DNA of 40,931 nucleotides from Dehalococcoidales bacterium (GTDB lineage: Bacteria > Chloroflexota > Dehalococcoidia > Dehalococcoidales > RBG-16-60-22), in assembly GCA_028714335.1 (NCBI GenBank), contig JAQTMM010000010.1, forward strand, positions 1 through 40,931, in the 5' to 3' direction. Positions within the stretch are counted from its first letter, which is position 1; every line of letters starts with the position of its first letter. A model generated the notes under the pieces. That model searched no databases and had not been told where the DNA came from. It worked only from the letters and a program-made list of their open reading frames with translations. This document shows, in pieces, positions 8,951-18,840 of the stretch. Made by a program: the position numbers and the translations under genes.

Positions 8951-8959
8951 TGGTATAAT
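8951..8959 (+). promoter_or_regulatory. Extended -10 promoter candidate (TGGTATAAT) for carboxylesterase
   Basis: tggtataat between the terminator and the aggagg/ATG at 9003. Confidence 0.45.
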
Positions 8960-9002
8960 AGGGCAACAATATCAAAGGGAAACTATCATTCAGGAGGATT
9001 TG

Positions 9003-10553
9003 ATGACCGACAACAGGGCAATCGCTACCACTAAATACGGCAGGCTGGAGGGCTCGTTTGAAAACGGGATGTATGTTTTTAAAGGGATTCCTTACGCCGC
9101 CCAGCCGGTAGGGGATTTAAGGTGGATGCCGCCCCAGCCTCCGGCAAAATGGGAAGGCGTTAAACCGGCGCAAAAGTACGGCGCAATCTGCCCCCAGAAC
9201 ATGATGCTGATGGCGGCTAAATTGCCCGGTACGCCGGACTTTTCCCAAGACACGCAGGATGAAGGTTGCCTTTACATAAATATTTGGACGCCGGGACTGG
9301 ACGACGCCAAACGCCCGGTAATTTTTTGGATACACGGCGGAGCGTTTATCATTGGGGCGGGGAATGAGCCATTCCTGGAGGCCGGTACTCTGGTAAAGCG
9401 CGGCGACATCGTCCTTGTCAGCATCAACTACCGCATGGGCGCTTTTGGGTTTATGAACCTTAAGGAAATTACCGGGGGCAAAATACCCGCCACCGGCAAT
9501 GAAGGTTTGCTCGACCAGATAGCCGCTCTGGATTGGGTACAGGAAAATATTAAAGCTTTCGGCGGCGACCCGGATAATGTTACCGTGGCCGGTTTTTCCG
9601 CCGGCGGTATGAGCATCGGCGACCTGCTGGGTATGCCTAAAGCACGCGGCAAGTTCTGCAAGGCTATCAATCGTAGCGGTTCGACCAATACCGTCAGTCC
9701 GCTTCAAGATGCCGTCGCCAAAGCTGGGCAGTTCTTAAAAATACTTAACATAAACTCTAAAGGTTCCGATGCTTTACGCGGACTCTCAACTAAGCAGCTG
9801 CTGGAAGCACAGGAGAAACTCGGCGTGGTAATGCGCGAAGCCAAAGGCGCTTTAACGCCCTTTATGCCCGTTGTTGACGGTGGCGTGATGCCGGACTTCC
9901 CGATTGAGCTGATTAAAAAAGGCTCGGCGAAAAACGTCATTGTCATGGCGGGGAACAGCCTTGACGAACTTAAAATGAGTACGGCTATGGATCCTGCAGT
10001 CCGCAATTTGGACGAAGCCGGTCTGGTGAATAGACTGAATCTTCATATACCGGGTGATATGGTTCCCAAAGTCATTGAGGTGTACCGTGAAGCGTTAAAA
10101 AAGCGCGGCGGCAACTCTTCCCCGTTGGATATTTTGGGCACGGTAAGCACCGACCTTATGTTCCGGATACCGACCATCCGGCTGGTGGAAGCCCAGCGCG
10201 ATATCGGCATGCCGTCATACAACTATTATTTCACCTACAAATCACCAGCTATGGGCGGCATATTGGGTGCGATGCATGGGCTGGATAACCCATTCCTATT
10301 TGGCGCTCTGGACACGGACTTTACGGGAGACGGCGAGGGGCAGCGGGATCTGGCGCTTAAGATGCAGGACTCATGTATCGCTTTCGTCCATACCGGCGAC
10401 CCGTCCTGTAAAACAGCCGGGGAGTGGCCCGTTTACGGCAAGAATCGCCAAGCGATGATTTGGGATATCAACCCTCGCGTAGAAACAGCGCCCTATGAAC
10501 CGGAGCGTAAAGTCTGGGATGCTTATGAATACAAACATACCCAGCCGCTGTAA
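9003..10553 (+). CDS. Type-B carboxylesterase (para-nitrobenzyl esterase-like)
   Basis: YIHGGAF-like IFWIHGGAFIIG, FGGDPDNVTVAGFSAGG nucleophile elbow; start at 9003 after aggagg because the 8889 extension crosses a terminator. Confidence 0.9.
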   Translation: MTDNRAIATTKYGRLEGSFENGMYVFKGIPYAAQPVGDLRWMPPQPPAKWEGVKPAQKYGAICPQNMMLMAAKLPGTPDFSQDTQDEGCLYINIWTPGLDDAKRPVIFWIHGGAFIIGAGNEPFLEAGTLVKRGDIVLVSINYRMGAFGFMNLKEITGGKIPATGNEGLLDQIAALDWVQENIKAFGGDPDNVTVAGFSAGGMSIGDLLGMPKARGKFCKAINRSGSTNTVSPLQDAVAKAGQFLKILNINSKGSDALRGLSTKQLLEAQEKLGVVMREAKGALTPFMPVVDGGVMPDFPIELIKKGSAKNVIVMAGNSLDELKMSTAMDPAVRNLDEAGLVNRLNLHIPGDMVPKVIEVYREALKKRGGNSSPLDILGTVSTDLMFRIPTIRLVEAQRDIGMPSYNYYFTYKSPAMGGILGAMHGLDNPFLFGALDTDFTGDGEGQRDLALKMQDSCIAFVHTGDPSCKTAGEWPVYGKNRQAMIWDINPRVETAPYEPERKVWDAYEYKHTQPL

Positions 10554-10561
10554 ATAGCCGT

Positions 10562-12235
10562 TTAGACCGGTGCTAGTTTTACATCCAGCACGGCAGCCTG
10601 GCCGTTACGTACCGCCGCCAGGCAGTCTTTAAGCGCCTGTGGCACGTCGGCAGGATTATCCACCGTCAATCCGTAGGCTTTATTGGCGCGGGCAATCAGG
10701 TCGTAGTCCGGCGGCGCAGGAATATCCGCGCCCATATTAATCACATTATATTTTTCATGGAAGAGCCCTTTGATGGCGCCGTAACCCTGATTATCATAAA
10801 TAACGGCCAGGAACGGAGCCTTATAAAAATCTGCCGACCACAACGATGCTTCCGGACAGCCGTAAATAAACGCGCCGTCGCCCATAAGACTGATAACGGT
10901 TTTATCCGGTGACGCCAACTTGACACCTAAAGCCGCCCCAGGCGCCCAACCGATGCACCCGCCGCCGCAGGAAAAAAGTTTACCGGGTTTATCTAGATGC
11001 AATTCGTGGAAAACAATGGTAGCGGGGGAAATAGTCTGATTGACGATTATCGTATTGTCGTCTTTGATTTCATCAATACAGCGGGTCAGCCAATGGGAAG
11101 TAATGGGTTTATTTTTAGCATGACTCTGGGCGATTGATTGCCATTCCCCGTCGAGTTTATCATGCTCGGCGGACAAGGTTTTAAAGCGTTTTTGCAACTC
11201 CTCGCGCCGTTCCTTGGTAAGTTTTTGCTTGATTAAAGTGATTAAAGCAGGTATTGCCTGGCCGGAATCGGCGTTTATCTGTATGTCCGGTGGTATGCCC
11301 CAGAGCGGCACGCCTTTTTTCTTGACGTCAATATCCAGGTGGATAATCTTTGCCTTTGAATTGGGCGTGACCCGTGGCGCCGCATAATGCATATCGTAAT
11401 CAATGGTAAATATCACGTCGGCTTCTGTTAATAGAGGATTGCTGAAGCCCACCGTTGATGAAAGATAAGCTGCCATCGGATGAGTATTGGGGAAGTTCAC
11501 CCATGTATCGGTACTCAACACTCTGGTGGCCAGTGTTTCTGCTAGTTCAATCAAAGCCATTACAGTGGTGGCGTGCCGGCCGGCGTAGCCGGTAATTATC
11601 AGGGGATTTTCGGCCTGCAGCAATATGTCAGCGGCTTTTTCAAGCAATGCGAGGTCGGTTTTGGGTGGCGCCCCAATTGCCGGGTTATAAGATAATTTGG
11701 CTTTGATTTTGTCTTTGCTCCAGAACATCTGCCGCGGCAAGGATAGATAGACAGGCCCGCACGGTTCAGTCAGAGCTATGCTCAAAGCCTGGTTTAAGGC
11801 TTCGCCGGCATCCTCGCCCATTTTCACCTGATGATCCCATTTCACAAAGCTCCTTACCATCGCCCCCTGGTCGAAAGACTCACCCTGCCAATTGGTGCGT
11901 TCAAGCGGTTCCTGCACCTCTGTAAAGAATACTATGGGGACTTTGCCCCACTGGGCGTTGTGTAAAGCGCCTCCGACCTGGAGAACGCCCAGCTCGGAGT
12001 GAACCGATACCACCTGCGGTTTACCGGAAGCCATCCAGCTGCCGTGAGCGGCAGTCATCGCCACAAATTCATCAAGACAAAGGATGCCCCTGGGTGCTTT
12101 TTGGCCCTGTGCCTGGTAAGCCGCGATCGTTTCCAGTACCGGCACATTATCAATGCCGGGGTTAAAAAACACGAATTCCACATCATGGCGGTTCATCACT
12201 TCGATCATGGTTTTTGCTGTGGTGTAGTTCTCCAT
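10562..12235 (-). CDS. ThDP-dependent enzyme (acetolactate synthase/benzoylformate decarboxylase-like)
   Basis: Three-domain ThDP architecture; LCLDEFVAMTAAHG, GDGAFIYG..DNQGYG; likely start MENYTTAKTM. Confidence 0.82.
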   Translation of the reverse strand: MENYTTAKTMIEVMNRHDVEFVFFNPGIDNVPVLETIAAYQAQGQKAPRGILCLDEFVAMTAAHGSWMASGKPQVVSVHSELGVLQVGGALHNAQWGKVPIVFFTEVQEPLERTNWQGESFDQGAMVRSFVKWDHQVKMGEDAGEALNQALSIALTEPCGPVYLSLPRQMFWSKDKIKAKLSYNPAIGAPPKTDLALLEKAADILLQAENPLIITGYAGRHATTVMALIELAETLATRVLSTDTWVNFPNTHPMAAYLSSTVGFSNPLLTEADVIFTIDYDMHYAAPRVTPNSKAKIIHLDIDVKKKGVPLWGIPPDIQINADSGQAIPALITLIKQKLTKERREELQKRFKTLSAEHDKLDGEWQSIAQSHAKNKPITSHWLTRCIDEIKDDNTIIVNQTISPATIVFHELHLDKPGKLFSCGGGCIGWAPGAALGVKLASPDKTVISLMGDGAFIYGCPEASLWSADFYKAPFLAVIYDNQGYGAIKGLFHEKYNVINMGADIPAPPDYDLIARANKAYGLTVDNPADVPQALKDCLAAVRNGQAAVLDVKLAPV

Positions 12236-12434
12236 GTTAAGCCTTTCATTACATTTTTCCCGACTCTTTAGTGTCATATTATAACAGCGTAGTATTGATT
12301 ATACAAAAATAGCCTGGCCTGAAAAAACTAAATCAATTGACGGTTAGTTTGAGAGCTAATATAATAGCAGCAATATCCATTTGCAGTATTGTAACCTGTA
12401 TATAGAACACGTATAATTTAGGTTAGAGAGAACG

Positions 12435-12854
12435 TTGATGATTTGCCCTGTATGCCGCACAGACGCACTAATTGTTGAGTACAAGAATATCGAACTTGAT
12501 ATTTGCCCAAACTGCCAGGGCATCTGGTTCGATTCAGGAGAACTCGAATTGCTGCTGGAATCGGCAAATCTGGGTGATTATCGGACCTATCTTGAAGGTA
12601 TTATCAACAACCCGGAAGTCAAAACATCCGAGAAAAAGCACAAGTGCCCCATCTGCCGCCGCAAAATGAAAAAGAGTCATATTGATGAAGATAATAAAAT
12701 CTTGGTGGATATTTGCTCCGTTGGCGACGGCATCTGGTTTGACAGCGGCGAGGTCCAGGGTCTGGTGGAATCGTTAGCCGGAAAATCCTCGGGCGGGGAT
12801 GCTTCAAAGAGTGTACAGAACTTCATTGGAGACCTGTTAAAAAATAAAAAATGA
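12435..12854 (+). CDS. Two-repeat TFIIB-type zinc-ribbon protein
   Basis: ICPVCRTDAL..LDICPNCQGIWFDSGELE repeated as KCPICRRKMKK..VDICSVGDGIWFDSGEVQ. Confidence 0.8.
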   Translation: MMICPVCRTDALIVEYKNIELDICPNCQGIWFDSGELELLLESANLGDYRTYLEGIINNPEVKTSEKKHKCPICRRKMKKSHIDEDNKILVDICSVGDGIWFDSGEVQGLVESLAGKSSGGDASKSVQNFIGDLLKNKK

Positions 12855-12914
12855 TTTGTAACGAATTTTAGATAGTAAAACGTTATTCGTAGAAATAGTG
12901 AAAGGAGACAACAA

Positions 12915-13481
12915 ATGGCCTGGTGGATTTGGATTATTATTGCAGTCGCGGCGATTCTTGTCCTCTGGATTATCGGTGCATACAACGGATTAATTGGTTT
13001 ACGCAACATCGTTAAAAACGCCTGGGCGCAGATAGACGTTCAGTTAAAACGGCGTTACGACCTGATTCCTAATTTAGTGGAAACAGTCAAAGGGTACGCC
13101 AAACACGAACGTGAAGTTTTCGAGAACGTAACCAAAGCTCGTAATATGGCACAGCAGGCTAGTTCTGCCGGCGCAGGGGAGAGGGGCAAACTGGAAGGCG
13201 AATTGGGCATGGCGCTGGGTCGGCTGCTGGCTGTAGCCGAAGCCTATCCCGAACTAAAAGCCAACCAGAACTTCCTCGCTTTACAGGAAGAACTGACCTC
13301 GACGGAAAACAAAATCAGCTTCTCACGGCAATTTTATAATGACTCTGTATTAAATTTGAATAACAAGATACAGATGTTCCCTTCCAACGTCATCGCCGGT
13401 ATGTTCAACTTTAAACTCGGCGAGTTCTTTGAAGTTACCGTAGAAGCCGAGAGACAGGCCCCTAAGGTCAGTTTCAGCTAG
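12915..13481 (+). CDS. LemA family protein
   Basis: [43 protein letters not shown] and [10 protein letters not shown]. Confidence 0.95.
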   Translation: MAWWIWIIIAVAAILVLWIIGAYNGLIGLRNIVKNAWAQIDVQLKRRYDLIPNLVETVKGYAKHEREVFENVTKARNMAQQASSAGAGERGKLEGELGMALGRLLAVAEAYPELKANQNFLALQEELTSTENKISFSRQFYNDSVLNLNNKIQMFPSNVIAGMFNFKLGEFFEVTVEAERQAPKVSFS

Positions 13482-13496
13482 AAAAAAGATTGAGTT

Positions 13497-14717
13497 ATGT
13501 GGGAACAAATACGGTCTAATCAGGTTAGGTCGGTAATACTGCTGGGTCTAATTGCCGCCATACTTCTGGCTGTGGGCTATTTTATCGGCTTAATATTCTT
13601 TGAGAGTGCCATCGGCGGGCTAATCATCGCCCTAGTCATCTGGGCTATCATGAGCCTGGTTGCATACTTTCAGGGCGATAGTATTCTGCTGGGCATGGCA
13701 GGGGCGAGGAAAGTCGGGCCAAGTGACGCGCCGCGGCTTTATAACGTCGTCGAGGAAATGAAAATCGCGTCCGGGCTGGAGAAAATGCCGAACGTCTATG
13801 TCATTGACGACCCCGCCCTTAATGCCTTTGCCACCGGGCGTGACCCCACTAAAGCCTCGGTAGCCATTACCACCGGCCTGCTGCAAAAGCTTAACCGTGA
13901 TGAGCTGCAAGGCGTCATCGGTCACGAGATATCGCACATCAAGAACCGCGATGTCCTACTAATGGCTATTACCAGTGTTATGCTCGGCACCATCGTGATT
14001 CTTGCCTGGTATGCTTCCAGAGTCCTGATATTCGGCGGCATAGCGGGTGGTAATAGGCGGTCTTCATCGAGCAGCGGCGGTGGTGGCGGCGCTCAAGTTA
14101 TCATACTTATCGTAGGACTCGTTTTGATGATTCTGGCGCCCATTATGGCACAGTTCATCTACTATGCAATATCACGCAAGCGTGAATATCTTGCCGATGC
14201 TTCATCGGCGCTTTATACGCGCTACCCGGAAGGGTTGGCATCGGCTCTGGAGAAAATAGGGGCTTCAACACACCAGTTGAAAAAAGCCAATCAGGCTACC
14301 GCGCCTATGTATATAGCCAACCCGCTGAATAAAGAGGGCAGGAAGCTTTCCGACCTTACCAGTACCCATCCTCCCATTTCCGAGAGGATAAAAATCCTGC
14401 GCGCTATGGCCGGCGGCGTCTCATTTACTGATTATAATAGTGCTTACAGTCAGGTGCATGGCAGAGGCGGCGTACTCTCTAAAGCCGCGATGGGCGCTGT
14501 AGGGGCTGTAGGTATGAGGCAGGCATCGCCTTCGGCGCCGGGTGAAATGGCGCTATCAGAAAAGGCGGCGCGCAGCCGTGAAGTCTCTGACATGATGCTG
14601 AAAATGGATAAGTACCGAATTGTGGACTGTCCTTGCGGCGCCAAGTGGAAGGTGCCGCCGGGTTACACAGAAGACAGCATTTATTGTACGCGGTGCGGAC
14701 GCACCATCAAATTATAG
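13497..14717 (+). CDS. M48 family (HtpX-like) membrane metalloprotease with C-terminal zinc ribbon
   Basis: HEISH motif, NAFATGRDP, REYLADA; C-terminus CPCGAKWKVP..CTRCGRTIKL. Confidence 0.93.
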   Translation: MWEQIRSNQVRSVILLGLIAAILLAVGYFIGLIFFESAIGGLIIALVIWAIMSLVAYFQGDSILLGMAGARKVGPSDAPRLYNVVEEMKIASGLEKMPNVYVIDDPALNAFATGRDPTKASVAITTGLLQKLNRDELQGVIGHEISHIKNRDVLLMAITSVMLGTIVILAWYASRVLIFGGIAGGNRRSSSSSGGGGGAQVIILIVGLVLMILAPIMAQFIYYAISRKREYLADASSALYTRYPEGLASALEKIGASTHQLKKANQATAPMYIANPLNKEGRKLSDLTSTHPPISERIKILRAMAGGVSFTDYNSAYSQVHGRGGVLSKAAMGAVGAVGMRQASPSAPGEMALSEKAARSREVSDMMLKMDKYRIVDCPCGAKWKVPPGYTEDSIYCTRCGRTIKL

Positions 14718-14777
14718 AGACAAATAGTCCAGCGCTATTCTCAAGAGGGAATTTCCGTTTATTGCCGCTTTACCCTT

Positions 14778-15755
14778 TTAGTCGTAGTGGTGGCACTTCA
14801 CCATCTGCTTACCGACCTTGCGCATCTCCGGTACATCCTTGGAGCACTTGTCGCTGGCTTCGGTGCAGCGGGTATGGAAGCGGCAGCCCGACGGGGGATT
14901 CAACGGCGAAGGCATTTCACCGGTCAGAATAATCTGCTGTGCTTTACCTTCGGAGTCTTCAGGCAGCGTCAACTGTGAAGCGGAAATCAGAGCCCGGGTA
15001 TAGGGGTGGAGTGGCCGCTCGAACAATGCTTCGGAATCGCCGTATTCCACCAGCTGTCCCAGGTACATAATCGCCACGCTATGGCTCATGTAACGTACTG
15101 TAGCCAGGTTATGAGCGATAACGATATAGCTAAGGTCGAACTTGCTTTGTAAGTCTTTGAACAGGTTCATTATCTGGGCACGGATGGATACGTCGAGAGC
15201 AGAAACCGGTTCATCGAGGATTAACAAGGTGGGGTTTAAGGCTAACGCGCGTGCCACAGCGATACGCTGCCGCTGGCCGCCGCTGAACTCGTGCGGATAA
15301 CGGGTCATGCCATCGGTGTCGATGCCGACCTGATCAAGCAATTTACCTACTTCTGTGTAAACTGTTTTTTTCGTTTGTTTGGTGTTAACGAATATGGGCT
15401 CGCCAACGACGTCTCTAATGCGCATCCTGGGGTTCATGGAACTCCAGGGATTCTGCTGCACATAGTGCACCTTGGGCCGATAATCGTCTTTAACCTGTGC
15501 AGGCGACATTTTATAGAGGTCGGTGCCTTCAAAGAGGATTGAACCGGAGGTCAGTTTTTCCAGCAGTAATATCTGCCGGGCAACGGTGGTTTTACCCGCA
15601 CCCGATTCACCAACAATACTCAATGTTTTTCCTTGCTCAACGCTGAATGAAACTCCATCAACTGCTCTAACCCAGCCGACGGTGCGTTGTAATAAACCCT
15701 TTGTAACGGGATAGTGTTTTACGACGTCTCGAGCTTCAAGTATCACCTTTGCCAT
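14778..15755 (-). CDS. Peptide ABC transporter ATP-binding protein (OppF/DppF-like)
   Basis: GESGAGKTT, FSGGQRQRIAVARALALNPTLLILDEPVSALDVS, C-terminal oligopeptide extension. Confidence 0.93.
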   Translation of the reverse strand: MAKVILEARDVVKHYPVTKGLLQRTVGWVRAVDGVSFSVEQGKTLSIVGESGAGKTTVARQILLLEKLTSGSILFEGTDLYKMSPAQVKDDYRPKVHYVQQNPWSSMNPRMRIRDVVGEPIFVNTKQTKKTVYTEVGKLLDQVGIDTDGMTRYPHEFSGGQRQRIAVARALALNPTLLILDEPVSALDVSIRAQIMNLFKDLQSKFDLSYIVIAHNLATVRYMSHSVAIMYLGQLVEYGDSEALFERPLHPYTRALISASQLTLPEDSEGKAQQIILTGEMPSPLNPPSGCRFHTRCTEASDKCSKDVPEMRKVGKQMVKCHHYD

Positions 15756-15758
15756 GAG

Positions 15759-16727
15759 TTATTTCACCCTCCAACAGGATACGGAGCGATTTTCGCCAAT
15801 CTTTACCTCAGGCGGTTCCTGTTCCTTGCAGATATCCATGGAAACAGTGCAGCGGGGATAGAAACGGCAGCCTTTAGGTAAGCGTAACAGTGACGGCGGC
15901 TGGCCTTCAATGGAGAATAACCGCTCATCTTTTTTATCTAATTGAGGCACGGATTGAATCAACGCTTTAGTGTAAGGATGCTTGGGGTTTTTAAAGATAT
16001 CTCGCGTTGAAGCAGTTTCAACAATTTTCCCGGCGTACATTACGCCAACTCTATCGCATATCCTGGCGACGACGCCGAAGTCATGCGTAATGAAAATAAT
16101 AGCAACGTTGGTTTTTTCCTGGATGTCTTCAAACAGAGCGATATACTGGGCTTGAATCGTAGCATCCAGGGCGGTCGTAGGCTCATCGGCAATCAGCAGA
16201 CGGGGCCGGCAGGACATGGCAATAGCGCCTACCGCTCTTTGCCTCATGCCGCCGCTAAGCTGGAAAGGATATTCCCTGGCACGCATTTCTGGTGAGGGAA
16301 TTCTTAACAGCCTTAAAGCGTCGATCACTTCGGCTTCCACCATATTCTCGGGGAGGTCCTGGTGCAAACGTACCGATTCACCAATCTGGTCGCCGATGGT
16401 ATAAACGGGATTCAGTGATGACATCGGGTCCTGTAAAATCATAGATATCATCTTGCCCCGGTAGGCTCTCATTTGCTTGGGGTTAAGCTCAAGGAGGCTC
16501 TTGCCCTCCATGATGATTTTACCACCAACTACCTGTCCGGCGGGTTCTGGTAAAAGACGCAAAATAGACAGGCCAGTTACGGACTTGCCGCAGCCGGATT
16601 CTCCCACAATCCCAAAGGTTTCGCCTTCTCTTACGTAGAAGCTAACGCCGTCAACGGCTTTAACTTCACCGGCACGGGTAAAGAATGAGGTGTGTAGGTC
16701 TTCAACTTGTAATACAATATTGCTCAT
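15759..16727 (-). CDS. Peptide ABC transporter ATP-binding protein (OppD/DppD-like)
   Basis: GESGCGKS, LSGGMRQR, LLIADEPTTALD. Confidence 0.93.
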   Translation of the reverse strand: MSNIVLQVEDLHTSFFTRAGEVKAVDGVSFYVREGETFGIVGESGCGKSVTGLSILRLLPEPAGQVVGGKIIMEGKSLLELNPKQMRAYRGKMISMILQDPMSSLNPVYTIGDQIGESVRLHQDLPENMVEAEVIDALRLLRIPSPEMRAREYPFQLSGGMRQRAVGAIAMSCRPRLLIADEPTTALDATIQAQYIALFEDIQEKTNVAIIFITHDFGVVARICDRVGVMYAGKIVETASTRDIFKNPKHPYTKALIQSVPQLDKKDERLFSIEGQPPSLLRLPKGCRFYPRCTVSMDICKEQEPPEVKIGENRSVSCWRVK

Positions 16728-17629
16728 AATTGTCTTAACCTCGGGTCAAGTTTATCGCGAATCCAGTCGCCAAGGAAGTTGCCGGATAACACTACAAGGC
16801 CGATGGCTGCGCCGGGGAACGCGGATATCCACCATGCATTATCAAGATTGGCACGGCCGTCAGATACCATCGAGCCCCAGGAAGGCGTCGGTACTGAAAT
16901 GCCGATGCCCAGGTAGCTTAAAGCGGCTTCCGCCAGAATCATCATACCAACCTGCAGCGTCATAAGAACGATAAGTGAGTTAATAATATTCGGGAAGATG
17001 TGCCTGGTCATAATGCGCCAGCCGGACGCGCCATTGACGCGCGCTTGCGCCACAAAGTCCGATTGGGACAATCGCATCGCCTCGCCGCGAATCATACGGG
17101 CGTATCCTGCCCAACCGAGCAGTGACAAGGCGAACACCACCGTCCAGAAACCTGGCCCGATGGCTACGGCTAACAACATAGCCAGCAGCAAGCCTGGGAA
17201 CGATAACGCCACGTCCACGACTCTCATCACTATAGCGTCAGTGCGTCCGCCGCCGTAACCGGCAATAATACCTAATACGGTGCCGATGCTGGCAGTAATT
17301 GCGATAGCCAACAAAGAGACACTAAGAGATATTCTAGCGCCGTAGATAAGACGGCTTAAAATATCGCGTCCCAGCTGGTCCGTGCCCAGCAGATAATCGG
17401 TTTTTCCACCCTCCATGAAAGCGGGAGGCAGATACCTGTCTGTAATTTTACCTACTGTGGGGTCGTGTGGTGCAATCCAGGGAGAAAATATGGCCAGGAC
17501 AATCATGAAGGCCATGACAACAGTCGGAATCCACAGAGCGAGATTGCGCATAACACGCGTCGCCCGCGAAATACCTCGATATTGCTTCTTCTTTTTTGTT
17601 TTTGCAGTCGTTGTTATTGTATTTAGCAT
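16724..17629 (-). CDS. Peptide ABC transporter permease (OppC/DppC-like)
   Basis: HPLGTDQLGRDILSRLIYGARISL-like signature; overlaps oppD start by 4 nt. Confidence 0.92.
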   Translation of the reverse strand: MLNTITTTAKTKKKKQYRGISRATRVMRNLALWIPTVVMAFMIVLAIFSPWIAPHDPTVGKITDRYLPPAFMEGGKTDYLLGTDQLGRDILSRLIYGARISLSVSLLAIAITASIGTVLGIIAGYGGGRTDAIVMRVVDVALSFPGLLLAMLLAVAIGPGFWTVVFALSLLGWAGYARMIRGEAMRLSQSDFVAQARVNGASGWRIMTRHIFPNIINSLIVLMTLQVGMMILAEAALSYLGIGISVPTPSWGSMVSDGRANLDNAWWISAFPGAAIGLVVLSGNFLGDWIRDKLDPRLRQL

Positions 17630-17632
17630 CCG

Positions 17633-18556
17633 TTAAGTCCTTTGGTACCTGATTTGCGGATCAACCCATGCATATGAAATATCAACCAGCAGGTTAATAC
17701 CAAGAACGAGTATTGCTGTGATAATAGTAACCGCTTGTACCACCGGGAAGTCGCGGGCGAACGTTGCTTCAACCAGCAATCTACCCATGCCGGGCCAGTT
17801 AAAAATCTGCTCGGTAATAACCGCGCCCAGGACTGTACCAGGCAGTAACATACCAATAATGGTTAATGGTGATATCAAGGCGTTTCTTAAAGCGTGTTTC
17901 CAGATAACTGTTCTTTCCGGCAGACCCTTGATGCGTGCCATCTTGATGTACTCGCTATCAAGCACATCTAACATTGTAGAACGAACCAGACGCATCATGC
18001 CGGGTAAGGTAAAGAACACTAAAGTACCCATTGGCAAAATATAATGAGCTGGTGTATCCATACCGGCAACCGGCAGCCATTCAAGCTTTACCGAGAATAT
18101 CAATACGGCCATAATAGCCACCCAGAAGCCAGGCAAAGCCTGGCCCAATACAGCGATGAACTTAACTAAGTTATCCCACCATGAATCGCGGTAGGTAGCC
18201 GCCAATACGCCCAATATAAACGATAATATCATCGCCAGAACAAAAGACGGTACCATTAGCTTAAGTGTGTTCGGCAATGCATCACCTATCATAATGCCGA
18301 CAGCTTTTTTCTTAAGTAACGATTCGCCAAAGTCACCATGCACGATGCTATTTAAGTAAATACCAAGTTGTTCGCCCCAGGATTTATCTAACCCCAGTTC
18401 TGCTTTGAGAGCTTGAACCTGCTCGAGTGAAAAATTGGGAGACGCAAGAAGCGTAGAAGGGTCTCCAGATGCCCGTAACAAGAAAAATGTAATGAGTAGA
18501 ATTCCGAAGAATGCGACGACACACTGCAAAAGTCTGATGACTATAAAACGTGCCAT
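17633..18556 (-). CDS. Peptide ABC transporter permease (OppB/DppB-like)
   Basis: MARFIVIRLLQCVVAFFGILLITFFLLR start and permease signature. Confidence 0.92.
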   Translation of the reverse strand: MARFIVIRLLQCVVAFFGILLITFFLLRASGDPSTLLASPNFSLEQVQALKAELGLDKSWGEQLGIYLNSIVHGDFGESLLKKKAVGIMIGDALPNTLKLMVPSFVLAMILSFILGVLAATYRDSWWDNLVKFIAVLGQALPGFWVAIMAVLIFSVKLEWLPVAGMDTPAHYILPMGTLVFFTLPGMMRLVRSTMLDVLDSEYIKMARIKGLPERTVIWKHALRNALISPLTIIGMLLPGTVLGAVITEQIFNWPGMGRLLVEATFARDFPVVQAVTIITAILVLGINLLVDISYAWVDPQIRYQRT

Positions 18557-18788
18557 TATATATTTCCTTTACGATTTGAGTTCTTAATGGATCTCATATA
18601 ATTTGGAATACCGGGCCGTTTTTATTACTCCAGCTTAAGTGAGAGACATTAAAATCACATTATTCTACCATACCACTTTAATAAAACACAAGCCGACTTT
18701 TTCAACTCTATTTCTGGTTATAAAACTTATCCGTTTTTGGGTCGCAGACCATCACTATCTATAAATCAAAACGCTAAAACTTAGAAAC

Positions 18789-18821
18789 TTTCGGGGCGGG
18801 ATTTTTGGTCCCGCCCCGAAA
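18789..18821 (-). terminator. Strong hairpin between the solute-binding protein and permease genes
   Basis: ttcggggcggga-tttttgg-tcccgccccgaa; modest U-tract on the minus strand. Confidence 0.65.
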
Positions 18822-18840
18822 TCCTTATTGATTTAACTTA

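Noticed and set aside
8889-9002. N-terminal extension of the carboxylesterase ORF
   Set aside because: Contains a Rho-independent terminator and a promoter-like -10; the aggagg-ATG at 9003 is the better start.
9117-9707. 196-aa minus ORF inside the carboxylesterase gene
   Set aside because: Antisense to conserved catalytic regions of the esterase.
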